Below, piece after piece: positions 1 through 8,556 of a stretch of 64,000 nt of DNA (within the stretch, counting starts at the first letter, position 1; the number at the start of each line of letters is the position of its first letter). The notes below the pieces were generated by a model. The model did no database searches and was not told the DNA's origin. It worked only from the letters and a program-made list of their open reading frames with translations. The stretch is from Streptomyces sp. 846.5 (lineage in GTDB: Bacteria; Actinomycetota; Actinomycetes; Streptomycetales; Streptomycetaceae), in the NCBI RefSeq assembly GCF_004365705.1, contig NZ_SOBN01000001.1, positions 3,768,001 to 3,832,000 on the forward strand, given 5' to 3'. The translations under genes and the position numbers were made by a program.

Positions 1-2
1 AC

Positions 3-293
3 GCGCCGTCGTCGGTGACGATCGACCTCAACCGGCAGTGCAGCGAGTTCGCGGCCGCCGCCGGGATCGACGACATGACGCTGGGGCTGGGAGCGGTGCG
101 CTTCGCGGTGCTGGACGCGACGACCGGGCGACAGCTGTGGAGCTCCGGGACGGTCCGCGGCGGTCAGGCCGCGGTGCCGGTCGGCGTGCCGCTGGCGGGT
201 GTCTCCGCGATCCGGCTGGTCACCGAGCCGGCCGCCTGGTCACTGATCGCCAATGTCGCCGACTGGGCGGACGCCAGGTTCACCTGCCACTGA
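3..293 (+). CDS. C-terminal part of NPCBM-like extracellular protein (partial)
   Basis: The reading frame is open at the left edge and stops at 291-293, so only the last ~96 residues are present. The segment reads as the end of an NPCBM/NEW2-type carbohydrate-binding module: a beta-rich stretch in which an aspartate-rich turn (AAGIDDMTLG) is followed by VRFAVLDATTGRQLWSSGTV and a final strand (RLVTEPAA) before ADWADARFTCH. In this family the module usually sits at the C-terminus of secreted glycosidases or Ser/Thr kinases, but the partner domain lies outside the window. An internal ATG at 78 is not a likely start because the domain continues upstream. The family call rests on overall pattern only. 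Confidence 0.65.
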   Translation, partial: APSSVTIDLNRQCSEFAAAAGIDDMTLGLGAVRFAVLDATTGRQLWSSGTVRGGQAAVPVGVPLAGVSAIRLVTEPAAWSLIANVADWADARFTCH

Positions 294-317
294 GGGCCGG
301 TGACCACCGGCTCGGCC

Positions 318-995
318 TCAGACCGCGCAGGTGTCGTCGTCGCAGCTGCCTGCGGTCGCGGTGTCCGTCGCCGTGTCCGCCGCGGCCTGCTCCAGTGCGC
401 GCAGGAAGGTGGAGGTCTCCTGGGCGCCCTGGACCGCCCACTTCTCGTCGATGACGAAGGTGGGGACGGAGTTGATGCCGAGCGCGCGGGCGTGGTCGAG
501 CTCGGCCCGGACCTCGGTGCTGCCCTCGTCGGAGGCGAGGAAGGCGGACACCCGGTCGCGGTCCATCCCGGCCGCTACGGCGACCGCCGTGAGCGCGGTG
601 TGGTCGCCGACGTCGACGCCGTCGGTGAAGTGGGCCGCGAGCAGCTTCTCCTTGAGGACGTGCTGCACCGGGAGCCCGTACTCGGCGGCCGCGAGCCACA
701 GCAGGCGGTGTCCGTCGAAGGTGTTGACCTCCAGGGCGGCGTCGAAGTCGTAGGTGATGCCGTCCGCCGCGCCCAGGGCGGCGACGCGGTCGTCCATGGC
801 CCGGGACTGCGGTCCGTAGCGCTCGACCAGCCAGGCGCGGTGCGGGGTGGCCTCGGCCGGGGCGTCGGGGACCAGCTGGTAGGGGCGGTAGACCACCTCG
901 ACGGGCTGGTTGAAGGCGCCGAGGGCGCGCTCGAAGCGGCGCTTGCCGATGTAGCACCAGGGGCAGGCGATGTCGCTGTAGATCTCGATCTTCAT
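318..995 (-). CDS. DsbA-family oxidoreductase, FrnE-like
   Basis: A 225-residue thioredoxin-fold protein of the DsbA/FrnE (2-hydroxychromene-2-carboxylate isomerase-like) family, probably a cytosolic dithiol oxidoreductase. The N-terminus MKIEIYSDIACPWCYIGKR carries the CPWC redox motif at residues ~11-14. The conserved cis-proline region appears as GINSVPTFVIDEKWAVQGAQ near residue 180. The length is normal for FrnE. The start at 995 is preceded by GAGGGAA; the longer ATG at 1007 (MREP) would precede this site and is less likely. It lies 22 bp downstream of the universal stress protein gene on the same strand and may be cotranscribed with it. The C-terminal CDDDTC is an extra pair of cysteines that could bind metal or form a disulfide (inference). 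Confidence 0.88.
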   Translation of the reverse strand: MKIEIYSDIACPWCYIGKRRFERALGAFNQPVEVVYRPYQLVPDAPAEATPHRAWLVERYGPQSRAMDDRVAALGAADGITYDFDAALEVNTFDGHRLLWLAAAEYGLPVQHVLKEKLLAAHFTDGVDVGDHTALTAVAVAAGMDRDRVSAFLASDEGSTEVRAELDHARALGINSVPTFVIDEKWAVQGAQETSTFLRALEQAAADTATDTATAGSCDDDTCAV

Positions 996-1017
996 GGGTT
1001 CCCTCATGTCTGCGTCG

Positions 1018-1740
1018 TCAGGTGTCCGAACCAGGGTCGCCCTGCTCGTATTCCTCAGCCCCGACCGGCGGAGGCCGATCCTCGGTCCCCCGCCACCTCT
1101 GCGTTTCGCGGGGGTGCGGGGGGCCGCCCCCCGAAAAGTTGGAGTCCGCGGTACCGCTGGGGACCAGGAGGACCGGGCAGGCGGAGTGGTGGATCACGGC
1201 GGTGGCGATGGAGCCCAGCAGCAGCCGCTCGAAGCCCCCGTTGCCACGCGCCCCGACGACCAGGGTGCCGTGCTGGGCGGATGCCTTGAGCAGGGTGTCC
1301 ACCGCGTCGCCGAGGATGATGTGCACGGTCACGGCAGGCATCGGCGGGTGGTTGGCCCGGACGGCGGCCAGCGCGCGCAGGGCGACCTGGCCCATGCTGT
1401 CGATCAGCCGGTCGGCGCTCTCCTCGGTGAGGTCGGCCATCCCCGGCGGATAGCCGGCCGGGGCGGGGTCGACGGCGGCGAGGACGTAGAGCGGCAGATC
1501 GTGGGCGATGGCCTCGGTGAAGGCGCGGTCCAGGGCCCACAGCGAGCCGTCCGAGCCGTCCAGTCCGACCAGAATGCCGGGCGGGCCGGTCGGGAGCTCG
1601 CGGAGCACCTGGACCGGGTGCTGGTGCGGGTGCTGGTGGCGCGCCGGGCCGGTGTGCGGAGGAACGCTGCGGACAGAACCGGCGTGCGCGGAACCGGTGT
1701 GGCCCGGGCGGTTCGGGCTGGTGCGGGGCATGCTCTTCAT
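1018..1740 (-). CDS. Universal stress protein (UspA family)
   Basis: A 240-residue single-domain Usp protein with a ~50-residue Pro/His-rich N-terminal extension. The core begins at GILVGLDGSDGSLWALDRA and ends with the ATP-binding signature GARGNGGFERLLLGSIATAV followed by HSACPVLLVP, so it belongs to the nucleotide-binding Usp class. The family functions in stress and hypoxia responses. The start was placed at ATG 1740 because it is the first methionine outside the upstream gene and falls 26 bp after that gene's stop. The longer open frame read through from 4086 is an antisense-like shadow of the upstream gene. It sits between an asparagine-synthetase-like gene and frnE on one strand, so all three may share a transcript. 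Confidence 0.87.
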   Translation of the reverse strand: MKSMPRTSPNRPGHTGSAHAGSVRSVPPHTGPARHQHPHQHPVQVLRELPTGPPGILVGLDGSDGSLWALDRAFTEAIAHDLPLYVLAAVDPAPAGYPPGMADLTEESADRLIDSMGQVALRALAAVRANHPPMPAVTVHIILGDAVDTLLKASAQHGTLVVGARGNGGFERLLLGSIATAVIHHSACPVLLVPSGTADSNFSGGGPPHPRETQRWRGTEDRPPPVGAEEYEQGDPGSDT

Positions 1741-1766
1741 GCTTGCGCCTGGCGCGGTGGCGCGGG

Positions 1767-4091
1767 CTACGGCACGCCGATGGGGTCCAGGCCGCCGATG
1801 GCACGGCGCTCGGCCAGCGGCATCCCAGTCCAGCAGGAGCCCTGACGGGCGTGCAGGCGGCGCAGCCAGACCTCGGTGGAGACCACGGCGGCCAGTCCGT
1901 CCAGCGGGACCGGCCGGTCCCGGGCGGCGTTGTGCAGCGCCTTGCGGAAGGCCCGGGCGTCGAGCAGGCCGAGGTCGGCGAGCAGCGGTGCGGCGAAGAT
2001 CCGGTCGAGGGCGGACAGGGCCCGGCGCAGGCCCTCGCGGACGCTGTCGGCGGCGGAGTAGGGGTCCGGCGGCGTGCTGCCCCAGTCGGGTACGGACTCG
2101 GCGCCCGCCCCCGCCAGGACGCTGCGGAGGATGGCGTGCCGGGAGCCCGGCTGGACCCGCGCTGAGGGCGGCACCAGGCCGCAGGCGCGGACCACCTGGC
2201 TGTCCAGGTACGGGGCGTGCAGCCGCTGCCCGTGCGCCTCTTCGGCGAGCTGGGTGAGAACCCGGAACTCGCCGGCCTGACGGTGCAGCGCGAGCCGTGC
2301 GCGCCGTGCGCCCGGGCGCTCGTCCGGGGCCGTGCGCCGGGTGGCCAGCCGCAGCCGCACCGAGACGGCCGAGAGGGCGTCGTCGGTCAGCCAGCGGGCG
2401 GCGGGGCCCGGGTCGCACCAGCTGAGGGACTGGATCGAGGCCGCCCCCGCCGTTCCGGGGAGCGCGACATGACGGGACATCAGCTGCGTGGCGGCGTCCT
2501 CCAGGCCCTCGGCGTAACTGGTGCGGGCGAGGCGGCGGGCGGCGCGGAGAACCGAGACCGGGGTGCCGAAGGCTCCGTGCACCGGGTGGTCGGTGCTGTC
2601 GGCGCGGGCCAGGGCGGTGATCGGCCGCAGCAGCGGCAGCCTGCGGTGTTCCAGCAGCAGGTCGGCGAGCCGGGCAGGGTGGCCGTCCAGGACCTGACGG
2701 CCGCCGTGGCCGCCGAGGTGGTCGGTGCCGGCCTCGGCCAGCCGGCGGCGGTGGCGCGCGCCGGCGACCAGGGCGGCGCCGGGTTCGTCGGTGAGCGGGC
2801 CGGCCAGGTCGGGGTCGAGCAGGTCCGCGTAGGGGAGGGTGTCGGGACCGCCCGCGATCAACAGGTGTTCCAGGCGGGGGTGGTCCCCCGCCAGCGATCT
2901 GACCCGCACCAGCTCCGCGGTGCGGGCCGGGTCCGGGCTCGGATCGGCCGAGGCGCCGTCGGTGTAGGTGACGGCGAGCAGCGGCGCGTCGGGGGCGCTC
3001 GCCGCGCCGTTGCCCCTGGCCCAGGAGCCGCGGATGGCGCCGCTGCGGGCCGGGGTGGGCAGGGTGGTCGGCGGGCCGTGGTGCAGGGTGCGGTAGCTGC
3101 GGGGGTCGCCCCAGCGCTCGTCGACGCTGCGGCTGGTGGCGAGGATCGCCTCCTGCCCCTGGGCCGCGGGGAACCCGCCGGGTCCGGGCGCCGTGGCTCC
3201 CAGTGTTTCGAGCAGGGGTGGTGGCGGGCGACGGGCGGGGGGCGTAGGTATGGCGGCGGCCAGCAGCGTGACCACGGTGGAGGCGCTGCCGCCGGAGAGG
3301 TCGGTGCTGACCCGGTGCGGCCGGTCCAGGTCGCCGCGGACCCGGCAGCGGACGGCCTCCAGCAGGCTGCGGGTGACCTCGCCGGTCGCCGCCGCCTCGG
3401 TGATCTCGGTGCTGCCGCCGACGGCGGGGAGCTGCGGCTCGTACCCCTGCAGCTGGGGCCGGCCGGCCCGGATGCTGAGCGCGCGCCCCGGGGGCACCCG
3501 GCGGACGCCGGCGAACGGGCTGCCGCCGTCCACCGCCTCCGGGGCGTCCGGGACGGCCAGCCGGGCGGCCAGGTACAGCGGGTCCACCGGTGCGCCGACC
3601 AGGTCGGCGAGCGGCAGCGCCGCGGTGGCGAAGGCGGTGCCGCCGCACCACTGCGTGTGGAAGAGCGGGCGGACCCCGGCCAGGTCGCCGATCAGTGTGG
3701 TCCTGGTGCCCTGCTGGAGCACCACGACATAGCTGCCGGGCCAGGCGGTGAGATGGTGCAGCGCGCCGCCGCTGGCGGTGAGCAGCGCGGTGCGCAGCGC
3801 GGCGTCCCCGGCCCCGCAGTGGCCGACGACGGCGAGCCGGGCCACGGCGCCGTCGGCGGCGGCCGGGTCGTCGGGGTCCTCGGGCAGGTCGGGGAAGCCG
3901 GTGCGGACGGTGTCGTCCAGACGCAGCTGGCGGTGCACCGAGATGGTGCGGATCTCCTCGGGGCGCCAGTCGCCCACGGCCCAGAGCGGATCGGGCCCGC
4001 CCCACAGCAACTGCCCGCCGAGCGGGCGCAGTTCGCGCAGGCCGGGATCGGTCACGGCGGACGCGCCGTTCCACCCCACCAACCACCGCAT
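1767..4091 (-). CDS. Asparagine-synthetase-like protein (lasso-cyclase/beta-lactam-synthetase type), probable pseudoenzyme
   Basis: A 774-residue protein with an N-terminal Ntn-like domain (residues ~1-230) and a C-terminal Asn_synthase domain. It starts MRWLVGWNG and lacks the Cys-2 nucleophile of glutamine amidotransferases, as in lasso-peptide cyclases and beta-lactam synthetases. In the synthetase domain the PPi-loop motif reads SGGSAS where an active enzyme has SGGxDS, and the later GGHGGRQVL has Arg where GGD would be. Both magnesium-coordinating aspartates are therefore replaced. The C-terminus [13 protein letters not shown] resembles lasso cyclases. The start at 4091 follows GGAGG; an ATG at 4223 gives a 44-residue extension with no family resemblance. 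No precursor peptide, PqqD-like or transglutaminase-like partner is visible, so a substrate cannot be named. Confidence 0.8.
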   Translation of the reverse strand: MRWLVGWNGASAVTDPGLRELRPLGGQLLWGGPDPLWAVGDWRPEEIRTISVHRQLRLDDTVRTGFPDLPEDPDDPAAADGAVARLAVVGHCGAGDAALRTALLTASGGALHHLTAWPGSYVVVLQQGTRTTLIGDLAGVRPLFHTQWCGGTAFATAALPLADLVGAPVDPLYLAARLAVPDAPEAVDGGSPFAGVRRVPPGRALSIRAGRPQLQGYEPQLPAVGGSTEITEAAATGEVTRSLLEAVRCRVRGDLDRPHRVSTDLSGGSASTVVTLLAAAIPTPPARRPPPPLLETLGATAPGPGGFPAAQGQEAILATSRSVDERWGDPRSYRTLHHGPPTTLPTPARSGAIRGSWARGNGAASAPDAPLLAVTYTDGASADPSPDPARTAELVRVRSLAGDHPRLEHLLIAGGPDTLPYADLLDPDLAGPLTDEPGAALVAGARHRRRLAEAGTDHLGGHGGRQVLDGHPARLADLLLEHRRLPLLRPITALARADSTDHPVHGAFGTPVSVLRAARRLARTSYAEGLEDAATQLMSRHVALPGTAGAASIQSLSWCDPGPAARWLTDDALSAVSVRLRLATRRTAPDERPGARRARLALHRQAGEFRVLTQLAEEAHGQRLHAPYLDSQVVRACGLVPPSARVQPGSRHAILRSVLAGAGAESVPDWGSTPPDPYSAADSVREGLRRALSALDRIFAAPLLADLGLLDARAFRKALHNAARDRPVPLDGLAAVVSTEVWLRRLHARQGSCWTGMPLAERRAIGGLDPIGVP

Positions 4092-4792
4092 CGACGCCTC
4101 GCCTCCGTGGGCCCCGGACGGACGGCAGCGGACCTGCTGTCGCACCGTCAGGAACCGTTCAGAGACATGGTGCCATCTGGACGGCCGGACTTCGCCGGGC
4201 CGGACGCGATCGTTTGCTGACACGAGCAGAAAAAGGGCATGGGGAATCCCGTCAGGACGCGGGCACCGACGACCGGCTGCCGGAAGCCGACCGACCGATT
4301 GCGGTCAGTTTCGGGCATTCCGTACCGGCGTCCGGGTCGGGGAGTCGGCGGGGACCACGTCCGGGCCGCTCCCTCCCCGACCCGGACGCGGACGGTTCCC
4401 CGTGCCCGTTCGTCCCCGTCCGCTCGGGGGGTGTCCGCACACCCCCCGAGGCGGCCCGCCACCGCGCGGGGAGCTGCGGCGGCGTCCCCCGACCTGCCCT
4501 CCTCGACCGCAGGCCGACCCACACCGGCCATCGAAGCCCTGCGGGCCGCAGCCGGGGAGGGGGCACGGGAGGGCGCACGGCCACACTCGGCGGGTGCATG
4601 GCGCCCTCGCTGCGGCGCGGCGGGGACCGCGGTGCGGGCCCGGCGGGGGCGCAGCCGCGGCGCCGCGGCAGCACGGTGGCGGTCCGAAGTGAGAGAGCGG
4701 TATCCCGCCATCCGGAACGGAACCTCTTAACCGTGGGAACGCGGGGAACTACTCTGGGTAGAACGCTGACCGGCGGGGAGGTGGCACAGGGC
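4092..4792. other. Intergenic region with one perfect hairpin
   Basis: This 701-bp stretch separates the leftward synthetase-like gene from the rightward regulator gene and presumably holds both promoters. Open frames in it have no RBS or family features. I searched for a short lasso-type precursor and found none. The one clear structure is the hairpin at 4423-4450: CTCGGGGGGTGT, loop CCGC, and its exact complement, 12 bp in each arm. It lies in mid-region, not just after a gene. Confidence 0.55.
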
Positions 4793-6274
4793 ATGACCAC
4801 CACAGGGCGAGGGCCCAACGACAAGCTCGGCACGCTGCTGGCGCTGGCCGGCATCAGCAACGCCGGGCTGGCCCGCCGGGTCAACGACCTGGGCGCGCAA
4901 CGTGGTCTGACGTTCCGTTACGACAAGACCTCGGTGGCCCGCTGGGTCGGCAAGGGCATGGTGCCGCAGGGCGCGGTGCCGCAGCTGATCGCCTCGGCGA
5001 TCGGCGGAAAGCTGGGACGTACCGTCCCACTGGACGAGATCGGCCTGGGGAGCACCGATCCGGCGCCGGAGATCGGCCTGGCCTTCCCCCGCGAGGTCCC
5101 CGAGGCGGTGCGCCATGTGACGGCCCTGTGGGGGCTGGACTCTGGTCCGCCGCAAGGGAGTTCGGGCACCTCCGGCGGCGTCAGGCGCGGCTGGTGGGAC
5201 AACCTGGCGGGCACTTTCTCGGTGACCGCGTACGCCACCCCGGTCTCGCGCTGGCTGATCACCCCGGTGGACGGCTCGGTCGCCCGGGACGCCTCGGCGC
5301 TGGAACTCTCCGAGGAGGCGCTGCGGATCCGGGCCGTGGTCGGTGACGGACACGCATACCGGGTCGGGCACGCGGACGCGGCCAAGCTGCGGCAGGCGGC
5401 AGAGGAGGCCCGGCGCTGGGACTCCCGCTACGGGGGCGGGGACTGGCGCTCGTCCATGGTCCCGGAGTGCCTGCGGCACGACGCGGCGCCGCTGCTGCTC
5501 GCCTCCTACAGCGACGAGGTGGGCCGGGCGCTGTTCGGCGCGACCGCCGAACTCACCAGGCTGGCCGGGTGGATGGCCTTCGACACCGGCCAGCACGAGG
5601 CCGCCCAGCGCTACTACATCCAGGCGCTGCGGCTGGCCAGGGCGGCGGCGGACGTGCCGTTCGGCGGCTATGTGCTGGCGTCGATGAGCCTCCAGGCCAC
5701 GTACCGGGGCGCGGCCGAGGAGGGGGTGGACCTCGCCCAGGCCGCCATCGAACGCAACCGGGGACTGGCCACCACCCGGACCATGAGCTTCTTCCACCTG
5801 GTGGAGGCCCGCGCGCACGCCCGCGCGGGCAGCGCGCACGCCTGCGCGACGGCGCTCAGCGCGGCGGAGACCTGGCTGGAGCGCTCCCGCCCCGGCGACG
5901 ACGACCCGCCCTGGATCGACTTCTTCTCCCAGGACCGCCTCGCCGCGGACGCCGCCGAGTGCTACCGGGACCTGGGAGTCCCGCTGAAGGTACGGCAGTT
6001 CACCGCGCAGGCGCTGGCCCGTCCGACCGAGGCGTATGTGCGTTCGCACGGTCTGCGGCTGGTGGTCTCGGCGCTGGCCGAACTGGACGACGGCGACCTG
6101 GACGCCGCGGTGGCGGCGGGCACCCGGGCGGTGGAGGTCGCCGGTCGCATCTCCTCGCAGCGGACCAGGGAGTACGTCCAGGAGATGCTCAAGCGTCTGG
6201 AGCACTTCAAGACCGAGCGGGCGGCGGTCGAACTCGCGGAGCGGGCCCGGCTGGTGCTGGCGGCGCCGGCCTGA
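4793..6274 (+). CDS. TPR-containing HTH-type transcriptional regulator
   Basis: A 493-residue regulator of a type common in Streptomyces. The N-terminus ([20 protein letters not shown], then a [10 protein letters not shown] segment, residues ~9-60) is a Cro/C1-like helix-turn-helix. Residues ~230-480 form a helical, tetratricopeptide-like region (for example [20 protein letters not shown]) that would bind a peptide or protein partner. NsdA, a negative regulator of sporulation and antibiotic synthesis, has a similar layout, but I cannot claim orthology. ATG 4793 was chosen because GGGGAGG precedes it and the domain begins immediately; the frame is open upstream to 4214. A large inverted repeat at 6314-6400 follows the stop and probably ends transcription. 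Confidence 0.8.
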   Translation: MTTTGRGPNDKLGTLLALAGISNAGLARRVNDLGAQRGLTFRYDKTSVARWVGKGMVPQGAVPQLIASAIGGKLGRTVPLDEIGLGSTDPAPEIGLAFPREVPEAVRHVTALWGLDSGPPQGSSGTSGGVRRGWWDNLAGTFSVTAYATPVSRWLITPVDGSVARDASALELSEEALRIRAVVGDGHAYRVGHADAAKLRQAAEEARRWDSRYGGGDWRSSMVPECLRHDAAPLLLASYSDEVGRALFGATAELTRLAGWMAFDTGQHEAAQRYYIQALRLARAAADVPFGGYVLASMSLQATYRGAAEEGVDLAQAAIERNRGLATTRTMSFFHLVEARAHARAGSAHACATALSAAETWLERSRPGDDDPPWIDFFSQDRLAADAAECYRDLGVPLKVRQFTAQALARPTEAYVRSHGLRLVVSALAELDDGDLDAAVAAGTRAVEVAGRISSQRTREYVQEMLKRLEHFKTERAAVELAERARLVLAAPA

Positions 6275-6313
6275 GCTCTGGGCTTGCCCGTCCAGCGGCT
6301 GCGGCGTGTGCCT

Positions 6314-6400
6314 GGCTTGTCGCGCAGTTCCCCGCGCCCCTGGGGGCTGCAACTGGGCCAGTTGCACTTGCTAGGGGCGCGGGGAACTGCGCGACAAGCC
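6314..6400. repeat. Long inverted repeat, copy 1 (28-bp perfect arms)
   Basis: Arms at 6314-6341 and 6373-6400 are exact reverse complements and share the core GCGCAGTTCCCCGCGCCCCT with a second copy at 23245-23335. The 31-nt loop contains its own small inverted repeat (GCAACT/AGTTGC). Both copies lie just after a rightward gene and are followed by a shared tail reading AAGCC(C)AC(C)TACGGTCCGC. It is probably a bidirectional terminator and a member of a dispersed intergenic repeat family. Confidence 0.9.
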
Positions 6401-6464
6401 CACTACGGTCCGCAGCCAGAAATCCCCCGGAGCCCACTGCGCACAGCCCCACCCACGTGGGAGT

Positions 6465-7682
6465 ATGCCCGGCGTGGACACGACCAGCGGATACGACTGC
6501 GATGTGGTGGTGGTCGGCGGCGGGATCGTCGGCCTGTCGACGGCGTACGCGGTAGGTCGGGCCGCGCCCGGGACTTCGGTGATCGTGCTGGAGAAGGAAC
6601 CCGCCGTGGCCGGCCACCAGACCGGACACAACAGCGGCGTCGTACACAGCGGCCTCTACTACAAACCCGGCAGCCTCAAGGCCCGCTTCGCCGTCGAGGG
6701 CGCCCGGGAGATGGCGGCGTTCTGCCGTGAGCACGGGCTGCCGTACCGGTCCACCGGGAAGCTCGTGGTCGCCACCGGCAGCGAGGAGCTGCCCCGGCTG
6801 CACGCGCTGGCGCAGCGCGGCCGCGAGCACGGCCTCAGCGTCCGGGAGCTGGGCGCAGCCGGCATCGCCGAGTACGAGCCGCAGGTCAGCGGGGTGGCCG
6901 CGCTGCACATCGGCGACACCGGGATCTGCGACTACCCGGCGGTCGCGCGGGCGTACGCCAAGCTCTCCGGCGCACAGGTGCGTACCGGGGGCGCGGTCGT
7001 CTCGATCGCGCGCCGGGCGAACGGGGTGACGGTCGGCACCACCCTCGCCGAGGTACGGGCCAGGGTGCTGGTCAACTGTGCCGGACTGCACAGCGACCGG
7101 ATCGCCAGGATGGCCGGGGACGAGCCGGGAGTGCGGATCGTCCCGTTCCGGGGCGAGTACTTCGAGCTGTCGGCGCGGGCGGCCGAGCTGGTGCACGGCC
7201 TGGTGTACCCGGTCCCCGACCCGGCCTTCCCCTTCCTCGGCGTCCATCTCACCCGCGATCTGCACGGCGGCGTGCACGTCGGCCCCAACGCCGTGCCCGC
7301 CACGGCCAGGGAGGGCTACAGCTGGAGCCGGATCAGTCCGCGCGAGTTCGCCGGGACGCTGGCCTGGCCCGGCGCCTGGCGGCTGGCCGCGAAGCACTGG
7401 CGGGCGGAGGCGGTGGAGGTACGGCGCTCGCTGTCGCACCGCGCTTTCACCCGAGACGTCCAGCGACTGCTGCCGGCCGTCCGCGCCGCAGACCTGATCC
7501 CGGCCCCGGCCGGGGTCCGCGCCCAGGCGGTCGGCCGCGACGGCACCCTGCTGGACGACTTCGCCTTCGCCGAGGCCCCGCGCACCGTCCATGTGCTCAA
7601 CGCACCCTCGCCGGCGGCCACCGCCTCGCTCCCGATCGGCCGCGAGATCGCCCGCCGGGTGCTGGCGCAGTTGGCCGACTGA
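6465..7682 (+). CDS. lhgO: L-2-hydroxyglutarate oxidase
   Basis: A 405-residue FAD-dependent oxidoreductase of the DAO superfamily that oxidises L-2-hydroxyglutarate to 2-oxoglutarate, repairing a side product of central metabolism. The dinucleotide-binding motif VVVVGGGIVGLSTA lies at residues ~14-27, followed by the family-typical segment TGHNSGVVHSGLYYKPGSL. The C-terminal substrate-lid segments end in INAPSPAATASLPIGREIA-like sequence. Length matches LhgO. The ATG at 6465 gives a full N-terminus; GTG 6474 is an alternative because GTGGGAG lies very close to the ATG. Downstream, trmB begins 34 bp after the stop. Confidence 0.9.
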   Translation: MPGVDTTSGYDCDVVVVGGGIVGLSTAYAVGRAAPGTSVIVLEKEPAVAGHQTGHNSGVVHSGLYYKPGSLKARFAVEGAREMAAFCREHGLPYRSTGKLVVATGSEELPRLHALAQRGREHGLSVRELGAAGIAEYEPQVSGVAALHIGDTGICDYPAVARAYAKLSGAQVRTGGAVVSIARRANGVTVGTTLAEVRARVLVNCAGLHSDRIARMAGDEPGVRIVPFRGEYFELSARAAELVHGLVYPVPDPAFPFLGVHLTRDLHGGVHVGPNAVPATAREGYSWSRISPREFAGTLAWPGAWRLAAKHWRAEAVEVRRSLSHRAFTRDVQRLLPAVRAADLIPAPAGVRAQAVGRDGTLLDDFAFAEAPRTVHVLNAPSPAATASLPIGREIARRVLAQLAD

Positions 7683-7700
7683 GCGCGGCAACGCCGCCGT

Positions 7701-7717
7701 TAGACTGGACCCCACTG
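7701..7717 (+). promoter_or_regulatory. -10 element of a probable leaderless trmB promoter
   Basis: TAGACT at 7701-7706 lies 10 bp before the GTG at 7717, so transcription would start at or just before the initiation codon. No Shine-Dalgarno sequence is present in the gap. No convincing -35 hexamer is visible. Confidence 0.5.
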
Positions 7718-8502
7718 TGACCAGCCATCCCGCATCCCCCGCTGCCCTCCCCGACGCCGCCGTCCCCGAGCCCGCCGTTCCGACCCAGCTCGGCGCGCCC
7801 GTGCCCGACGACCTCCACCGCGAGCGGCGGATCCGGAGCTTCCACCCGCGCAAGGGGCGGATGAGCGACGCCCAGCGGGCGGCGCTGGCACGGCTGTGGG
7901 AGCAGTACGGCCTCCGGGTCGACGGCAGGCGGCAGCTGGACCTGGCGGAGCTGTTCGGGGACCCGGAGCTCCCGGTGCTGCTGGAGATCGGCTTCGGCAT
8001 GGGCGACGCCACCGCGACCATGGCCGCCGCCGAGCCCGGGACCGGGATCCTCGCGGTGGACGTGCACACCCCCGGCCACGGGAACCTGCTGCGCCGGATC
8101 GAGTCCGACGGCCTGACCAACGTCCGCCTGGCCGAGGGCGACGCGGTGGTCCTGCTGCGCGACCAGCTCGCGCCGGCCTCGCTGGCCGGGCTGCGGATCT
8201 ACTTCCCCGACCCCTGGCCCAAGGCCCGGCACCACAAGCGCCGGCTGCTGCAGCCCGAGTTCCTGGAGCTGGCGCTGGACCGGCTGCGCAGTGGCGCGAC
8301 CGTGCACTGCGCGACCGACTGGGAGCCGTACGCGGAGCAGATGCTGGAGGTGCTGAGCGCCTCACCGGAACTGGAGAACCTGTACCCGGACAGTGACGGG
8401 GGATACGCACCGCGACCCGAGTGGCGCCCGGTGACCAAGTTCGAACGCCAGGGCCTGGACAAGGGCCATGTCGTGCACGATCTGGTCTTCCGCCGCCGCT
8501 GA
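7717..8502 (+). CDS. trmB: tRNA (guanine-46-N7)-methyltransferase TrmB
   Basis: A 261-residue SAM-dependent methyltransferase that makes m7G46 in tRNA variable loops. SAM motif I is LEIGFGMGDATATMA (residues ~88-102). The family signature YFPDPWPKARHHKRRL is present, as are RHHKRR tRNA-contact residues and a C-terminal YAPRPEWRPVTKFERQG segment. The N-terminal ~40 residues are a Pro/Ala-rich extension common in actinobacterial TrmB. GTG 7717 was chosen over the more upstream open frame because a -10-like TAGACT lies immediately before it and leaves no room for a longer transcript. The gene follows lhgO by 34 bp and precedes a PrsW-like gene that has its own promoter. Confidence 0.93.
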   Translation: MTSHPASPAALPDAAVPEPAVPTQLGAPVPDDLHRERRIRSFHPRKGRMSDAQRAALARLWEQYGLRVDGRRQLDLAELFGDPELPVLLEIGFGMGDATATMAAAEPGTGILAVDVHTPGHGNLLRRIESDGLTNVRLAEGDAVVLLRDQLAPASLAGLRIYFPDPWPKARHHKRRLLQPEFLELALDRLRSGATVHCATDWEPYAEQMLEVLSASPELENLYPDSDGGYAPRPEWRPVTKFERQGLDKGHVVHDLVFRRR

Positions 8503-8519
8503 GCGAGTACCGGAACGGC

Positions 8520-8556
8520 TTACGGGAGTCTTATCCACCCCGCTAAGGTCGTACGG
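8520..8556 (+). promoter_or_regulatory. Probable leaderless promoter of the PrsW-family gene
   Basis: TTACGG at 8520-8525, an 18-bp spacer and TAAGGT at 8544-8549 lie directly before the GTG at 8556, with only 6 bp between the -10 and the start codon. No ribosome-binding site is present, so a leaderless transcript is inferred. Confidence 0.5.

Noticed and set aside
1018..4086. Long minus-strand frame joining the stress protein to the region upstream
   Set aside because: Only the last 240 residues are protein-like; the rest is a shifted shadow of the synthetase-like gene.
2217..4220. Long plus-strand frame opposite the synthetase-like gene
   Set aside because: It is antisense to a gene with clear domains and RBS; its composition (Gly/Arg/Ala-rich) is what a GC-rich complement gives.
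4092..4792. Lasso-peptide precursor gene next to the synthetase-like gene
   Set aside because: No short ORF with an RBS and a leader/core pattern was found, and no PqqD-like or protease partner exists nearby.
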